From Pseudogymnoascus destructans (taxonomy: Eukaryota > Ascomycota > Leotiomycetes > Thelebolales > Thelebolaceae): 64,000 bases of DNA. This document shows positions 41,853-52,810 of the stretch, piece after piece. Location: the NCBI RefSeq assembly GCF_001641265.1, contig NW_020167524.1, forward strand, positions 372,001 to 436,000, given 5' to 3'. The position numbers and the translations under genes are program-made. Position 1 is the first letter of the stretch; every line of letters starts with the position of its first letter. The notes below the pieces were generated by a model, which saw only the letters and a program-made list of their open reading frames with translations, searched no databases and was not told the origin of the DNA.

Positions 41853-43788
41853 ATGGCAAAGAGCAAGCGCGATAGCGCGTTTTTGGACTATGATGAGCCT
41901 TTCAAGCGCCCTCGACATTCCGGAAATGCCCCGCCAAAAGAAGGGACCCAAGGCCGCATCGACCCGACCTATGGCCAGAGGAGTGCTTTTCCTGGACTCG
42001 ACGAGGATGGTGGCTTTGGGACTGAGGATAACGACCTCGACTACGGCGATGATGCTGGGGCTATAAGCTATTTGAGAGCTGTCAGGTGTGTTCATTTTCC
42101 CTACCCCCGTTGCGACAGTGAATAAAGATCGTGCTAACCCTGCTGGTTGTAGGTCCGAGGCTGCTGGAATACCGACTGTTCTCGTCGCACCTAAACCCAT
42201 ACTCGCAGGAGGCGACGAAGAGGACAGGGCTATCTACGATGACGGAGTGGGCGATAGTCGTGGCTTCTACTCGGACGGCGCGTATACCGCTGCGCCAGAT
42301 CCACAACCTGACGCTCCCGCCGATATCCCAGCCGCGAAGCACCTGCGGGCCAAGTACTTCGAAAAGATCCTCGAGCGTTTCGAACACCTGCGCGAGCAGC
42401 TGGGCAATACCCCTCCAGACGATGTCGTTAAAAAACTCGACCAGAACCACGACTCGTACATGTCCGCCTCGGCTGCGGATTATAGGAAATGGAGGTGGAG
42501 GGTCATCAATACAGAGCCGATGAACGCGCAACTGGCGAGGATGGACAGAGCTACATCGCTCAGGCTTCTGAGATTATTGACAAACGACAAACTTGCGATG
42601 GGCGGGAGCACAGTTCCTTCCGAGAGGCTGAGCAGGTGGATTTGGGGGGTGCTGGCGAGACTGCCAGATAGTGGAGAGTTGAACAGCGAGGAAATTGGGT
42701 TAGTGAGGGATTTGGGCAAGAGAGCTGTATGGTTGGGCGTTGTGATAAATCAACCCCAGTCCGATACGGCAGCGGGGATGCCGGGAGATGAGTATAATGA
42801 GAGTGCGGAAGACTATGACGACGAAGAAGAAGATGGAGAGGTGGGAAATGAGTTTCCTATCCCCGAACGCGAAGAGAATGACGCACGGGAGAAGGCAGTT
42901 GAATATAGGACAGAGGTGGGCGCCCATAAGCCACGCGCTAATGCCCCAGCGGCCCCGCGGGATAATATATTTCGGTTCGATTCACCGGCCACGGAGTCAG
43001 TAACTGTACATGCCACTCTGGCAAAGGCTGTGCTCGAGGATTCTTTACCAAACCCAGAGATCTATAATTTCTTTCGTTTCGGCTACGGGGATCAGCTTAC
43101 CGAAAAACAATTGGGAGCTAGAGAGTGCCTTCGCAACTTCTACAGACGAAATCGGGGATTTGCGCGCTCCAATTTACTGTTTTACTACCAGAGAAACCGT
43201 TTGGTGGAACAATACGACGGACCACTGCCACCAGCAAAGCAGGCTGGTGGCAATTGGGGATACGATTTTGAAGACTTTTTACACCAGAACCCAGGTTATT
43301 CACAATTTTTAGACTTTCCTAATGAGGACGCGCCACGAAACACTGCAGGTGTCAAATTTGGCGACGAAGCTTTTGACAGAGCCTGGCAGGCTGCTGGCCT
43401 TGATACTCCGCAAACTAGGGTATATGACAACGGCCAAGACGAAGAAGAAATCGCAATGGCAAAACTGGGTCTGTTTGCTGGCAGAGATCCTCGCCCAGCT
43501 ATCATTGAAGAGCCCAAGCCTGAAGTGGAGGGTCAAGAGGAGACATTAGAAGTCGCGCGTGGTCGTATTCTTGCACAATTAGGAGAAGCAGGAGATGCTA
43601 ACGCTGCTGAACTGGCTCGGGCAAGGGACGCTTTGAAGGAACAGGAGCTTAAGGAGCGAGCTTGTGAAGAAGAAGAAGACGCAGCGAGACTGCTGAATGC
43701 AAAGGCGACAGTGGACATGATCATCACTGTAGCGGGCGAAATATATAGACAGAGGGATCTGTTGGAGTTCAGGGAGACATGGGATTAG
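41853..43788 (+). CDS. Gemin2/SIP1 (Brr1-like) SMN-complex protein with a large insert
   Basis: Gemin2 binds SMN and the Sm ring during spliceosomal snRNP assembly. Two exons: 41853-42085 and 42153-43788, 622 residues. The intron (42086-42152) has a GTGTGT donor, a CTAAC branch site and a TTGTAG acceptor. The Gemin2 core is clear: AISYLRAVRSEAAGIPTVLV (about 70-88), KYFEKILERFEHLREQL, WRWRVINTEPMNAQLARMD, SLRLLRLLTNDKL, SRWIWGVLARLPDSGEL and VRDLGKRAVWLG (to about 310). The terminal helix VDMIITVAGEIYRQRDLLEF is also typical. Between them, about 42940-43430 encodes ~165 residues (around FFRFGYGDQLTEKQLGAREC and NLLFYYQRNRLVEQYDGPL) that I do not recognise and do not expect in this family. Confidence 0.85.
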
Positions 43789-43901
43789 CGTTGATGGGGG
43801 AATCATACAATATTGTTTTAGTCTAATGTAATAGTAGACAGAGCTAAGAATTTGCACCTTGTTAGCAACTAGCTGTTGCTCAACTTCTCATCACACAACC
43901 A

Positions 43902-45194
43902 CTACTTCTCATCGGCAAATTCAGCTTCGTCATAAGAATACCCTTGCTTCTTTAGTGCCCACTTGACCGCCGCCTGCACGTTATCCACAATCATCTTCGG
44001 CTCGTACTTTGGTGGCTTCCCCTCCTGCCACACGCCCGTCTTCACCAGAATGCTGTCCCAGCTCGTCCCAGTCGGGCTCTTGAAATTATTCGCGCCCCTG
44101 ATATCGCTCTCCGGGTTGTCCCCAATCATAAACACCTGTTTGAGATCCCCTACTTCCTCGTGAAGAGCACTTAGTAGCTCAACCCTGTGCTTCTGCAGCA
44201 CGCGCTCGGAGTACAGATACGTCTCTTGCGTAGGCTTCCCCATGACGAGCTTGGTCAGCTCCGCGCCGTCGGTAACCTCATCCCACACGCCCTGGAACGC
44301 GGCGCGGAAGCCACCCTGGCCGAGCCGCGAAAGAGGGTGCGAGGTGGCCCAGAACAGGTCCGGGTTGCTGAAGATGAGCTTTGGTTGGCCGTCCTGCAGC
44401 CACCCGTTGTTGGGGAGCGACTTGTCCCCGTTCTTGACGGAGTAGGTATTCAGCTCGCCCTTGGAGGAGAGAAGGAGGTCCAGTATGATTTGCGTGTCAA
44501 GTGCCCAGTCGTGGGGATCGGAGAACACAAAGATGGCGTCGACCTTGAGAGGTCCGGGGGGAAGCGGCTTGGCGATAGAGGAGTAGTGCGAGGCGTGAAG
44601 AGCAGCAAAAGGCCATATATTTGGGTGGGCGGTAAGGATATCTCCTGGAGTTACGACATTCTTGAAGCCATATCTGTGAGCAATATCCCTGACTCGTTGC
44701 TGATCGGTTCCGGTGACGAAAATCGTCTTGTCTTTCAGCGCCTCGTAGTCCTGGCTGCCGTTAACCATCTCCTGAAATGGCGTGTGACTCTGCACAAAGT
44801 TCTCTGGGCTTAATGGGATATCGAATCTTGAGCTTAACTCGGCGACACGCTCGGTTTCGTGCTTGCCGCCGCCATTGGTCAGGAGGATGAAGGGAATCGA
44901 GTGTTTATTTAAAAATCGCAGGGTTGAGGAGGCACCCGGTAGGCTCTTAGAGGAACGGAGGAGAACGCCATCGATATCGAAGGCAAAGGCGAAGTCTGGA
45001 GGCGCTGGCACCGTGGTATTATTGTCTCGCGGTGTTGACTGGTGACGGAATTGCCGTGCATGTCGCCGATGCGTTGTGAAGGCGGGGGATGCTGAGGCAG
45101 CAGAGCGGAGAACTGGGCGGGACCATGATGCTTGCAAGATTGGCCGGGTAAGGCTAGAAGAGCGAAGAGCTCTTGGAATAAGTAAAGGCTTCAT
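43902..45194 (-). CDS. Mitochondrial HAD-superfamily IIA hydrolase (HDHD5/CECR5-like)
   Basis: 430 residues, single exon. The N-terminal ~55 residues are Arg/Ser/Ala-rich without acidic residues, consistent with a mitochondrial presequence. HAD motif I is FDIDGVLLRSSKSLPGA (nucleophile D73, D75). Motif II region FILLTNGGGKHETERVAELS. The C-terminal Asp motif is FMIGDNPESDIRGANNFKS (about residues 345-365). The cap position and length match the TIGR01456 (CECR5) group, including yeast YKR070W. The substrate is unknown in fungi. Convergent with the Gemin2-like gene, 113 bp between the stop codons. Confidence 0.9.
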   Translation of the reverse strand: MKPLLIPRALRSSSLTRPILQASWSRPVLRSAASASPAFTTHRRHARQFRHQSTPRDNNTTVPAPPDFAFAFDIDGVLLRSSKSLPGASSTLRFLNKHSIPFILLTNGGGKHETERVAELSSRFDIPLSPENFVQSHTPFQEMVNGSQDYEALKDKTIFVTGTDQQRVRDIAHRYGFKNVVTPGDILTAHPNIWPFAALHASHYSSIAKPLPPGPLKVDAIFVFSDPHDWALDTQIILDLLLSSKGELNTYSVKNGDKSLPNNGWLQDGQPKLIFSNPDLFWATSHPLSRLGQGGFRAAFQGVWDEVTDGAELTKLVMGKPTQETYLYSERVLQKHRVELLSALHEEVGDLKQVFMIGDNPESDIRGANNFKSPTGTSWDSILVKTGVWQEGKPPKYEPKMIVDNVQAAVKWALKKQGYSYDEAEFADEK

Positions 45195-45731
45195 GATCTA
45201 TTATAACTTGACAATGCCAACTTATGTGAGTGTCAACGAGAAGGGCAGGAACGCGATGGTCCCTGTCCCTGAAACAAGCTCGAGTGGCTTGGAGCTAAGA
45301 TAAGATAACGATCTATGGGTATCAACGGCATGACGTAGGAGAGAGGGGTTTAACAACCAAAGAAGGTCATTACACTGCTACACTGTCTAACTAGGTGAAG
45401 CTATTCTAAATGCATCCTGGTAGTATATTCGAATAGTAATCTTTTTGCATCTGTTAATGTCTAATGGGTCTTCGGGCAGGCCACTTGAGCTCCCCATATG
45501 AAGCAACACGGAAAATTGTTTCCCCGGAATGCATCATAGATTCAACGACGCCTGAACCATCAAAAGCTTCCCAAGTCGGCGCGCAACACTTTCTCATGTC
45601 TTATACCAATTACACTTTCAGGTGAAGCCACCGGATCTCAATAATGTTTGGCTGCTCAGGGAACTCGCCGTGAGCGGCAACGTTTGGCTGAACCCCGATT
45701 GCATTGTGTAAGTCGAATCCATCTCGAGACA
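45195..45731. other. Divergent intergenic region
   Basis: 537 bp between the HAD hydrolase (minus) and the F-box gene (plus) with their promoters. No gene seen. The F-box frame stays open upstream to 45648, but only from a TTG. Confidence 0.55.
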
Positions 45732-47078
45732 ATGGCCCTAGATGCTCAAAGCAACTGGGATGTTGAGATGCCGCAGTTGCGACTGGATGCGACTGGGACG
45801 GAGGAAAAACATTCATCAATGAGGCCCCATCAACCGGCCTTGGTCGCAACCTCGGCGTCTGGAAAAGAGATCGAGCTGCCCTTAGAGGTATTGATCCAGA
45901 TTGTCTCGTACATACCGCGTCGACAACAGTACCAGAAAACTTTATGGGCATGCTGCCTTGTATCTCGCGCCTGGTACTCAGCAGCAATTATGTTCCTCTA
46001 TGAACGACCACATATCGGAGGTGGCAACTTCCAAGAATTTGTCGCGACCATATGTCCATCCAAAAACGCCCACATTCGGAAGAGCCAGTTGGCGGGTATG
46101 GTCAAGATTCTAGATATGGGCTCACTTGTGCATGACGGCAGCAAAAGCTTGACCGCACGGCTTCTTGGGAGGTTAAAAGGCAGCCTCGAGGAGTTCGTTG
46201 CTCCCCAGGCGTCCTTCTCGATAAATTCTTTCGCAGCTCTGGCCAAGTGCAAGAATCTCAAATTCTTGAATCTTTCTCTGATGTCAGCTTCCATCTCAAT
46301 CAGAGTTCTTTTCCAGACTCTCAAATCCTTAGATAAGCTGGAAACACTCTTCTTCCCCCGGACTTCGAACCAGGATGAGGGCTGTGAAAGCCCATATGAT
46401 TGGCCTCCGAAATTGCAGGCGCTACATATCGCTGGAGGTTTGTCCGCATCGAACCTTTTTACAGCACTGAGAATTATACTGAATGGTGACAGGCGTTGAC
46501 GATTACTTTCTTCGCGTTCATGCCACGAATATTCCTTCGTCCGTGGAAAGAATTAGCATCCAACATTGTTCGCAGATATATACTGAGTAAAGAAAATCCA
46601 CTTCTTTGTTATGGCTTAACTAACTACTGCCAGGGCTTTGCAAGAGTTCCTGTTAACAGTTGGTCCACAGTTGCGGCACCTGACTCTGCGACACCCTCTG
46701 ATTAAACTGCCGCCGGGGGTGCTTAATGGCGTCCTACAATGGTGTCCCAACCTGGTTGCCCTTCGTATCAGTGTTGATTATGTCTCTGATGCGTTGTTAG
46801 AGTCCAACGGAGTCAAATGTCACCCTCTTCGTGTTCTGGAGCTCGACTGCTCAAATTCTGCTGATGCCGAAGTTGGCATCTCACCAGATTCCATATGGCT
46901 AGCCATAGATAATGGTTATTTGCCAGACTTGCGTAGCATTATAGTTAATGCGCGGTTGGCATGGCAAGCTACAGAACGTCTTCGGACTTCCGTTTCTGAT
47001 TTGGTGGAGCTGGTACAGGCCCGGGAACGAAAGAACCCGCTGAAGTTAACACCAGGCGTATGGAGTGTTGTGTCGTGA
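45732..47078 (+). CDS. F-box protein with leucine-rich C-terminal region
   Basis: Likely substrate receptor of an SCF ubiquitin ligase. Three exons: 45732-46437, 46493-46586 and 46634-47078, 414 residues. Intron 1 (46438-46492, 55 bp, GTTTGT...GACAG) joins HIAGG to VDDYFLR. Intron 2 (46587-46633, GTAAAG, CTAAC branch, CCAG) joins IYTE to ALQEFLLTVGPQLRHL. The F-box is IELPLEVLIQIVSYIPRR through LWACCLVSRAWYSAA to FLYERPHI (about residues 38-90). The rest has irregular LRR-like strands (CKNLKFLNLSLMS, LDKLETLFFPR, PQLRHLTLRHPLI). The architecture is common in filamentous fungi, and the substrate cannot be inferred. Confidence 0.86.
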
Positions 47079-47992
47079 ATAGGAGAAATATTCTGATTGC
47101 CCCATCGACCCCTTTGGTGAAAGCTCGATGTTTCATCTGGATGCCAGGCAATGAATGTCCAGGTAAATTTCAACAGCTGAATATATGTAGGCTATATCTA
47201 CGCCACTGGAACAAGGTAGGTCATGAGATGGACATTGATGTTACATACATTTAACTCCTGAATCCAACAAACTTCCCTTTGTTCTGTATGTGATAATCAT
47301 ACTCTCTTCCCATTCAATCCGTGTCATGGATGCCTCTCTTTGACTTGTTGCGGGCGCTCGATGTTGTTAGAGCAGGTTGCGAGTTCTCTCCCTCTTTAAT
47401 ATAAGCTTCTTCTCCCGTTTAGTATTTGCCATCAGTGCCAGGTAACTCGACATACTTCAAACAGATCAAGAGCCTGAATAACAGGATAGGACGCAGAACA
47501 AGAAAAAGGCAAAAAGGGGCGCTAAACTGCATCAGGGGGGTTCCATACGTTTCTCTATGCTGCATACCTTCAAGGGCACCAACACTCTTCTACGTCTAAG
47601 CCATTAACATTCTCCCCAAGGCGGTATACATTACGTCGATCGATTGGCGATTCCGAATCTGGGCTATAGCCTGTTGCAGGGAAGCTAAGCTTCTATCGAT
47701 CTAACATTCTGACTAGAACACATCTTGCTACTGTAAAACAAAGCATCGATCGATCCATCACCCCAACTGCAACTATACCTTGCTGCAGCGAAGCCAAGCT
47801 CCTCTGTGATTACGGGTGGCAGCTCTGCCCACTTGCTGATCTCAAAATAACCAAGTCTGATCACCGAAAATAACCCTGCCGCCGGTTGCCGGCTGCAATC
47901 GACGGCACGGTGTCCAAATAAACGACAACGGCGTTCAACGGAATGATTAGAGATCAGAGATTCAAGGATAATCATAGAACCCTTTCCGCGAA
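47079..47992. other. Intergenic with a diverged ~30 bp duplication
   Basis: 914 bp without a convincing gene. TATAGCCTGTTGCAGGGAAGC (about 47665) and TATACCTTGCTGCAGCGAAGC (about 47775), each followed by a similar AAGCTTCT/AAGCTCCT string, are two diverged copies ~110 bp apart, with GATCGAT motifs between and beside them. A short minus frame of 96 codons crosses them without any domain. Confidence 0.5.
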
Positions 47993-50759
47993 ATGGGAGG
48001 TCATATCGGGCCTGATGGCTACTATCGAAGTTAGTTACCAGCTCTCCATCGTGACTTCCCTGGTACGAATGAACAGTCTAAAATAACACTTCATTTTAGG
48101 CCGCCGCAATCGCCAATCCAATGCTAACCGTCGCCGTAATGGGCCATCGCTGAACAGAACAGAATCGTATAGTCATATTCAAGTTGTCGCTCATCCGGAT
48201 GCCAACTCGAATATAAGACAGGAGCCACAGAGTCCGTTTGTACAAAACAAATCGCTGCAAGACGAAGACTATAACATAGGTGAGTGCGGATACAATAACA
48301 ATACACCAACAATAGCTTCTTCCTCTGGCTTTGCCCCATTTTCGTTTGCTCAGGTAGCTGCAAACATGTCTGGACCTGGCCGATCTTCAAATGCGAACAG
48401 TCGCGATATAACATATGATGGAGACGGGGAAGCAGCTCCTACAACGGACCAAGCATCATTCCAGGTAGTTGGTCCTCGCAGATGCACACTGAAAGTGAGC
48501 AGAAAGAAACCAAAGAAATGGTCTCCATTCGACCTTGGGAGTTCAGAAGGTGAATTTGATATAGATGATACGCGGGCCGCTATTCCTAAAACAGACAACC
48601 CAGTCCCCGAGCTTCCAACAAGCGTCCAGGAGGCCTTCTACACCTTCTACACCCCAATCGCAGAAACTCAACAACAAACCAACCAACTTCAGGAATTTTC
48701 TCCTACGCCCTCAGTAATATCTAGGGAGCGTCGTGAATCCTTCTTTGGTAACTCCAATACCAAATGCAATTCCGCCACAGATATTGCATTTAACGCAGCA
48801 TTTCCACAGCTGCGCAATACACCAACGAAATCCCCGCTGGAACGTTCAATTATTCACAAGGAGGACCCTGAAGATACAAAGCTACGACTAGAACATATCA
48901 TGGCGCGAATTGACGACGTCTTCGACGTGGAAGAATGGGATCCTGACTTGCCAGCTGGAGGTTCCAACAACTCACCTGAGCAACTTACTATAGAGCCTCA
49001 GAAGGTCACTTACACCACTGTGGGATCAGTTGCCAAAACTGACGCCGTTCCGACCTTCACGCCTCCTATTCGCATTCAACGTGAGGGTTCTGGTCGTCGT
49101 TTAACTGTTCCGGCGCCACGCGGAACTGACAATTACTACAACCGCAACCAGCAGCCTGGAAACAACTCCAGTCCCAATTATGGCCCTCCCACAAACATGA
49201 AGAATCCCAGATTTTCACAGCAGCAATATGCACCCCCTCCTCCACTCAATATCGCGGGGCTTGAAAACCTGCACTTGTCCGATCTCGAAAAGGAGGTTTT
49301 GTTCAACACAATGAACGCCACTGCTGTTGCTCCCCCCCAAAATGATCACCCGCAGGCTACCTCGGCACCGGACGTGTCGCTCAACAGTGCACCCAGCGGC
49401 AATTTCAGCGTCCAGAAAATGCTTCAGGAAGAGGCGTCTGGACCTAGCACTCATTTGACAGGCTCCTCAACCTTCGCTGGCCTCAATAAGATGCAAACTC
49501 TCCAAAGACTAGCTCAATTTGAGAACCCAGCACAGGTGTTTGCAAAAGGCCGCCTTGCAGAATTCAAAGCAGAGAAAATGAAGCAACAGATGTCTGAGAT
49601 GGCCGCTTTGAGTGCTAAAGGCGCTTCCCAAGCTCAATCCTTTGAACATGGCAACAAAACTGGAATGCATCAATTTGGTGATACTGGACCGGATCCCTAC
49701 AAGAATGCTGTCGTGAGCTATGGCTCACAGTATCCGGGCCAAGAGAACTGCAATCCTCTTCAGCCAGGCTACAACTCATTTGGGTGCGAGTACCCGATGA
49801 ATGGATACGGTTCAAAGCCCCAACTTCTTGCTCCACAAGGTTATCCTCAACCGCTGACAGCTGGGCCTCCTCGACAAGGACAAAATTCAGTTGCTTTCAA
49901 TAGGCTTGCTTGGACCTCTGGACACAGCCAGCTTGCAGATGCCCCACCACAATTCCAATCCCCACCGGTCGAAAAGCAGTTCTCTCCATGGAATACTCAA
50001 TCTCCACCGGCCGAAAATCAATATTCTCCATGGAATAACCGACCTCAACCGGCTGAAAAGCAATACTCTCCATGGAATAACCGACCTCAACCGGCTGAAA
50101 AGCAATACTCTCCATGGAATAATGCCAACGGGAGCTTCAACCAGCAATCTCACCCCTTCAGCTCCACCGGGCAAAATCACATTAGAGATACGTTGTCACT
50201 TGAGGAGATGTCCAAGTACTACCCCAACGGCTTTGGTCCCAACTTCCAGTATGGCGGTGATCGCGAAGAGCTTGATGAAGACACAAAGCTATCCCTTCTG
50301 GGACTTGCAGATGATTCCTTGGAGGCTAAACAGCGTCGTAAGGCAGAGAAGCTTGATGAGTGGTTCTACAGCGGTCTCAGCCGTTTAAATATGACAACCA
50401 CTGATCATATGCAGGAGCTCAAGAACAGAGACAAAGGGATTATACCATCAGCTCCACGTGCAAACATGGCCAATCGCGAAGTTCTCTCGGTGAAAGATAT
50501 CAGGGACAAAACAAACTCGGAATGTGCTGCTCCTCTCATTGACAACCTCTTTGGGATCCTTGTGGCATACTCTGATAATGTTGCGCAGCCAACAAACAGG
50601 CGCATCATGAGCAAATTTGTCCAATCTCCAGCTTGGGCTCTTGACACTTCGGAGGAGGGCAAGAAGAGCATCTTTGGCGACGATTGGGTGGCACCGCCAA
50701 AGCGCTTGGGAAGGGACCCTCGCTATACCCGTTCCAAACTGAGCGAAATGTGGGACTAA
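47993..50759 (+). CDS. Unrecognised protein with 14-residue tandem repeats
   Basis: Proposed two exons: 47993-48029 and 48100-50759, 898 residues. The second exon is open well upstream of the ATG at 48366, back to an acceptor (CATTTTAG, 48092-48099). A short first exon starting MGGHIGPDGYYR with donor GTTAGT joins it in frame. If that is wrong, the ATG at 48366 gives 797 residues. The protein is hydrophilic, Asn/Gln/Pro-rich and largely disordered, with a basic PRRCTLKVSRKKPKKWSPF segment, a tandem repeat (consensus PQPAEKQYSPWNNR, four copies) and a better-ordered C-terminal ~180 residues (KLDEWFYSGLSRLNMTT, APLIDNLFGILVAYSDNV) ending RSKLSEMWD. No known domain recognised. It could be an RNA- or P-body-related scaffold, but that is only an impression from composition. 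Confidence 0.75.
49958..50125 (+). repeat. 42 bp coding tandem repeat (4 copies)
   Basis: Four adjoining 42 bp units inside the unrecognised 898-residue protein. The last two are nearly identical (the period is visible from TCAACCGGCTG at 50045 and 50087). Each encodes a 14-residue unit with consensus PQPAEKQYSPWNNR. Confidence 0.9.
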
Positions 50760-51324
50760 TGCTAACCACCTCTACCGATTTGTTGATAGCAATGCGTCAG
50801 CATTCCCAGGGCGTTGGATTACGAAGGCGCTAATATTGCCGAGGCTTTGGTGTTACTGGGTAGCTATGACAGGGACGGTGTTATGGATCTTATGGGGTGA
50901 CTGCTATGACACTTTTGATGATTATGAAGAGACACCAACCTGTTTTTTGCTTTAGTTTTGCTTTTCGCCGATTTGTCAAGCTCAGCTTTTTGCTACTCTG
51001 GGAATGAACAAGCTACGGATAAAGATAGGCAACATTGCACCCAAATAAATAATGTGTCCCGAACAGAAGTTATCCTGCGTGTGATCACTAGATTTCATTC
51101 CGTCGGCAAGCTAACTGATATGTCTGTCCTAACATAACTGTAAATCGGCACCAATAATCCGGACCTCTTCGGTTCAACCCACAGTCGATGTCAGTTATTC
51201 TGACCTTCCACACCCTGGTATCTTAGAATTGCGATTTCCTCCCATATTCCTACACATCGTGCCGGTCATTCCTCCATAAACACACCTCATGCCCCAAACG
51301 CCAGTCATGCCTAGTATACAATGC
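50760..51324. other. Intergenic between convergent genes
   Basis: 565 bp, unique sequence, probably two 3' UTRs. No gene is seen. Confidence 0.6.
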
Positions 51325-51834
51325 TCATTTCTCATCCTCCGGGTCCTTCGAGTCCTTCGAGTTCTTCTTCCTCTCGAAGATACCCGCTAACCACTCCTCC
51401 AGCTCCCTCTCTGCCTTCGAATCCCCTCCCCCAGCAACCCTCTCCGTCCCCAACCGCCCCCTCATCTTCGCCCTCAACTCGTCTATACTCGCGATATCAA
51501 ACGCCCACAGCATTCCACCGGTACACATCATGGCCAAACTGAACACATTCGCCGTCGCAATAGTCAGCGCATCCATAGCCTCGACTTGCAGATTGAGAGG
51601 CGGCGCCGCCTGGTTCGAGGGTTGGTAGAACGACGGAACGATGGCTTTGTAGCGCCGTACGAGCGAGCGGCGTGTGATCAGGCTTGCGATGCCAAAGAAG
51701 GCCGCGCCGCCGAAGAAGAGACCGAGTTGGCGGCGGTTGCGGAGGCTGGGGGAGATGGCGGGTTTGGCGGTTGGCGCTGGGGCGGCCTCATTTGGGCGGG
51801 TTGAAGACATGGCTGGGGCTTCGGCGTGGGCCAT
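51325..51834 (-). CDS. AIM11: Mitochondrial membrane protein Aim11
   Basis: 169 residues from the ATG at 51834; an ATG at 51810 (MSSTRPNEAAP) is an equally possible start, and the frame is open above 51834 only from a GTG. SPSLRNRRQLGLFFGGAAFF followed by SLITRRSLVRRYKA, and later ATANVFSLAMMCTGGMLWAF, are the two membrane segments (about residues 33-52 and 92-115) with intervening basic region, characteristic of the Aim11 family (altered inheritance of mitochondria). The C-terminal tail is charged (ERELEEWLAGIFERKK). The exact function is unknown in any fungus. Confidence 0.84.
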   Translation of the reverse strand: MAHAEAPAMSSTRPNEAAPAPTAKPAISPSLRNRRQLGLFFGGAAFFGIASLITRRSLVRRYKAIVPSFYQPSNQAAPPLNLQVEAMDALTIATANVFSLAMMCTGGMLWAFDIASIDELRAKMRGRLGTERVAGGGDSKAERELEEWLAGIFERKKNSKDSKDPEDEK

Positions 51835-52359
51835 TGGAGGGTGAATTTGCGCTGAGGTTGTCGGGGGGGTGCAATCCACTTGTATATAGTTTCGGGTAGC
51901 TTGAGGATGAGATACGCCGGTCTAATCGATTGGAAGTTGTGCGCGAGACGTGAGAGCGACAGAGAGCGAGGTCCAGAATTTAGATCTTGAATACTATATC
52001 GGGAATAGCGCCAAAATGTATAATATGTTATGGTCACATGATGGGGTTTCTGCTCCATACAGATTTATTATACCTACCCGTTGCTCACATATACTATGGT
52101 GGTTAGGAGTCGTTTGTAAATAACTAAGTGGGGTCCTGACATTAATGGCTCTGCTCTTGTTTGAAAACACGTTTTTGAATACAAGGTGGAAATTTGGTAG
52201 AAGAGAATGTATTGTGAGAATTTATAAACAAGTCGTTCCCAAATTAGTATATTTCTATAATCTCCGAAACATCTGTATAATTTACTAACTGCTCAGAATA
52301 TAATCTAATATGTCCACTATTTTTCAAGCCCATAATCGTCGTGACCAAACTTTTCGCTT
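51835..52359. other. Intergenic, upstream of AIM11
   Basis: 525 bp. The first ~150 bp are the AIM11 promoter; the remainder is AT-rich with no gene that I can support. Confidence 0.55.
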
Positions 52360-52810
52360 CGCTCAAGCTGTACATAGACACCCGTCGCACTCAGTGCCTA
52401 TTTCAATACGAGTTAGCCTCTGCAACTTCCGAAGACATTGCCGTGCACCTACCAAGCGCATCGCCACGAGCGTTGTTCAAGGCTATATCTCAAGTGGAAG
52501 CGGCCTGTACGCTAGCAGGGAAAGCGGTAATTCCTTGAGCGAATCTGATTCCCAATGGACCATCCTGCAAGCAGAGCTGTGGGTAGTCAATAGAAGAGAT
52601 TTCTTCGAGGTTCCGACACAAGGGCCTTTCTCCCATCCCTCGCCCCGTAACCATTTTCACCTTATCCGCCAGAGACAGTTTGGCCAACGATGTAGCAGCC
52701 TTTGCATGGGAAGCATCCCAGCCGCCATCGCCAGCTCGGGCGGTCGGCACTGCACTACTCAATGGAAGAAGCGCTGCAAGTGCCAGAGTGGCACTTCCGA
52801 GGAAAGTCAT
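52360..52810 (-). pseudogene. N-terminal relic of a GH3 beta-glucosidase
   Basis: From the ATG at 52810: a secretory signal peptide (MTFLGSATLALAALLPL), then WDASHAKAATSLAKLSLADK and YPQLCLQDGPLGIRFAQGIT followed by TAFPASVQAAST, which is the start of fungal family-3 beta-glucosidases. At 52492-52490 the family Trp codon (AAST-W) is a TGA. The same frame continues with DIALNNARGDALGR, still GH3-like, then loses similarity by about 52410. The GH3 family is normally ~750-860 residues with catalytic Asp and the C-terminal (alpha/beta)6 and fibronectin III-like domains; all of that is missing. A truncated, non-functional remnant. Confidence 0.83.
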
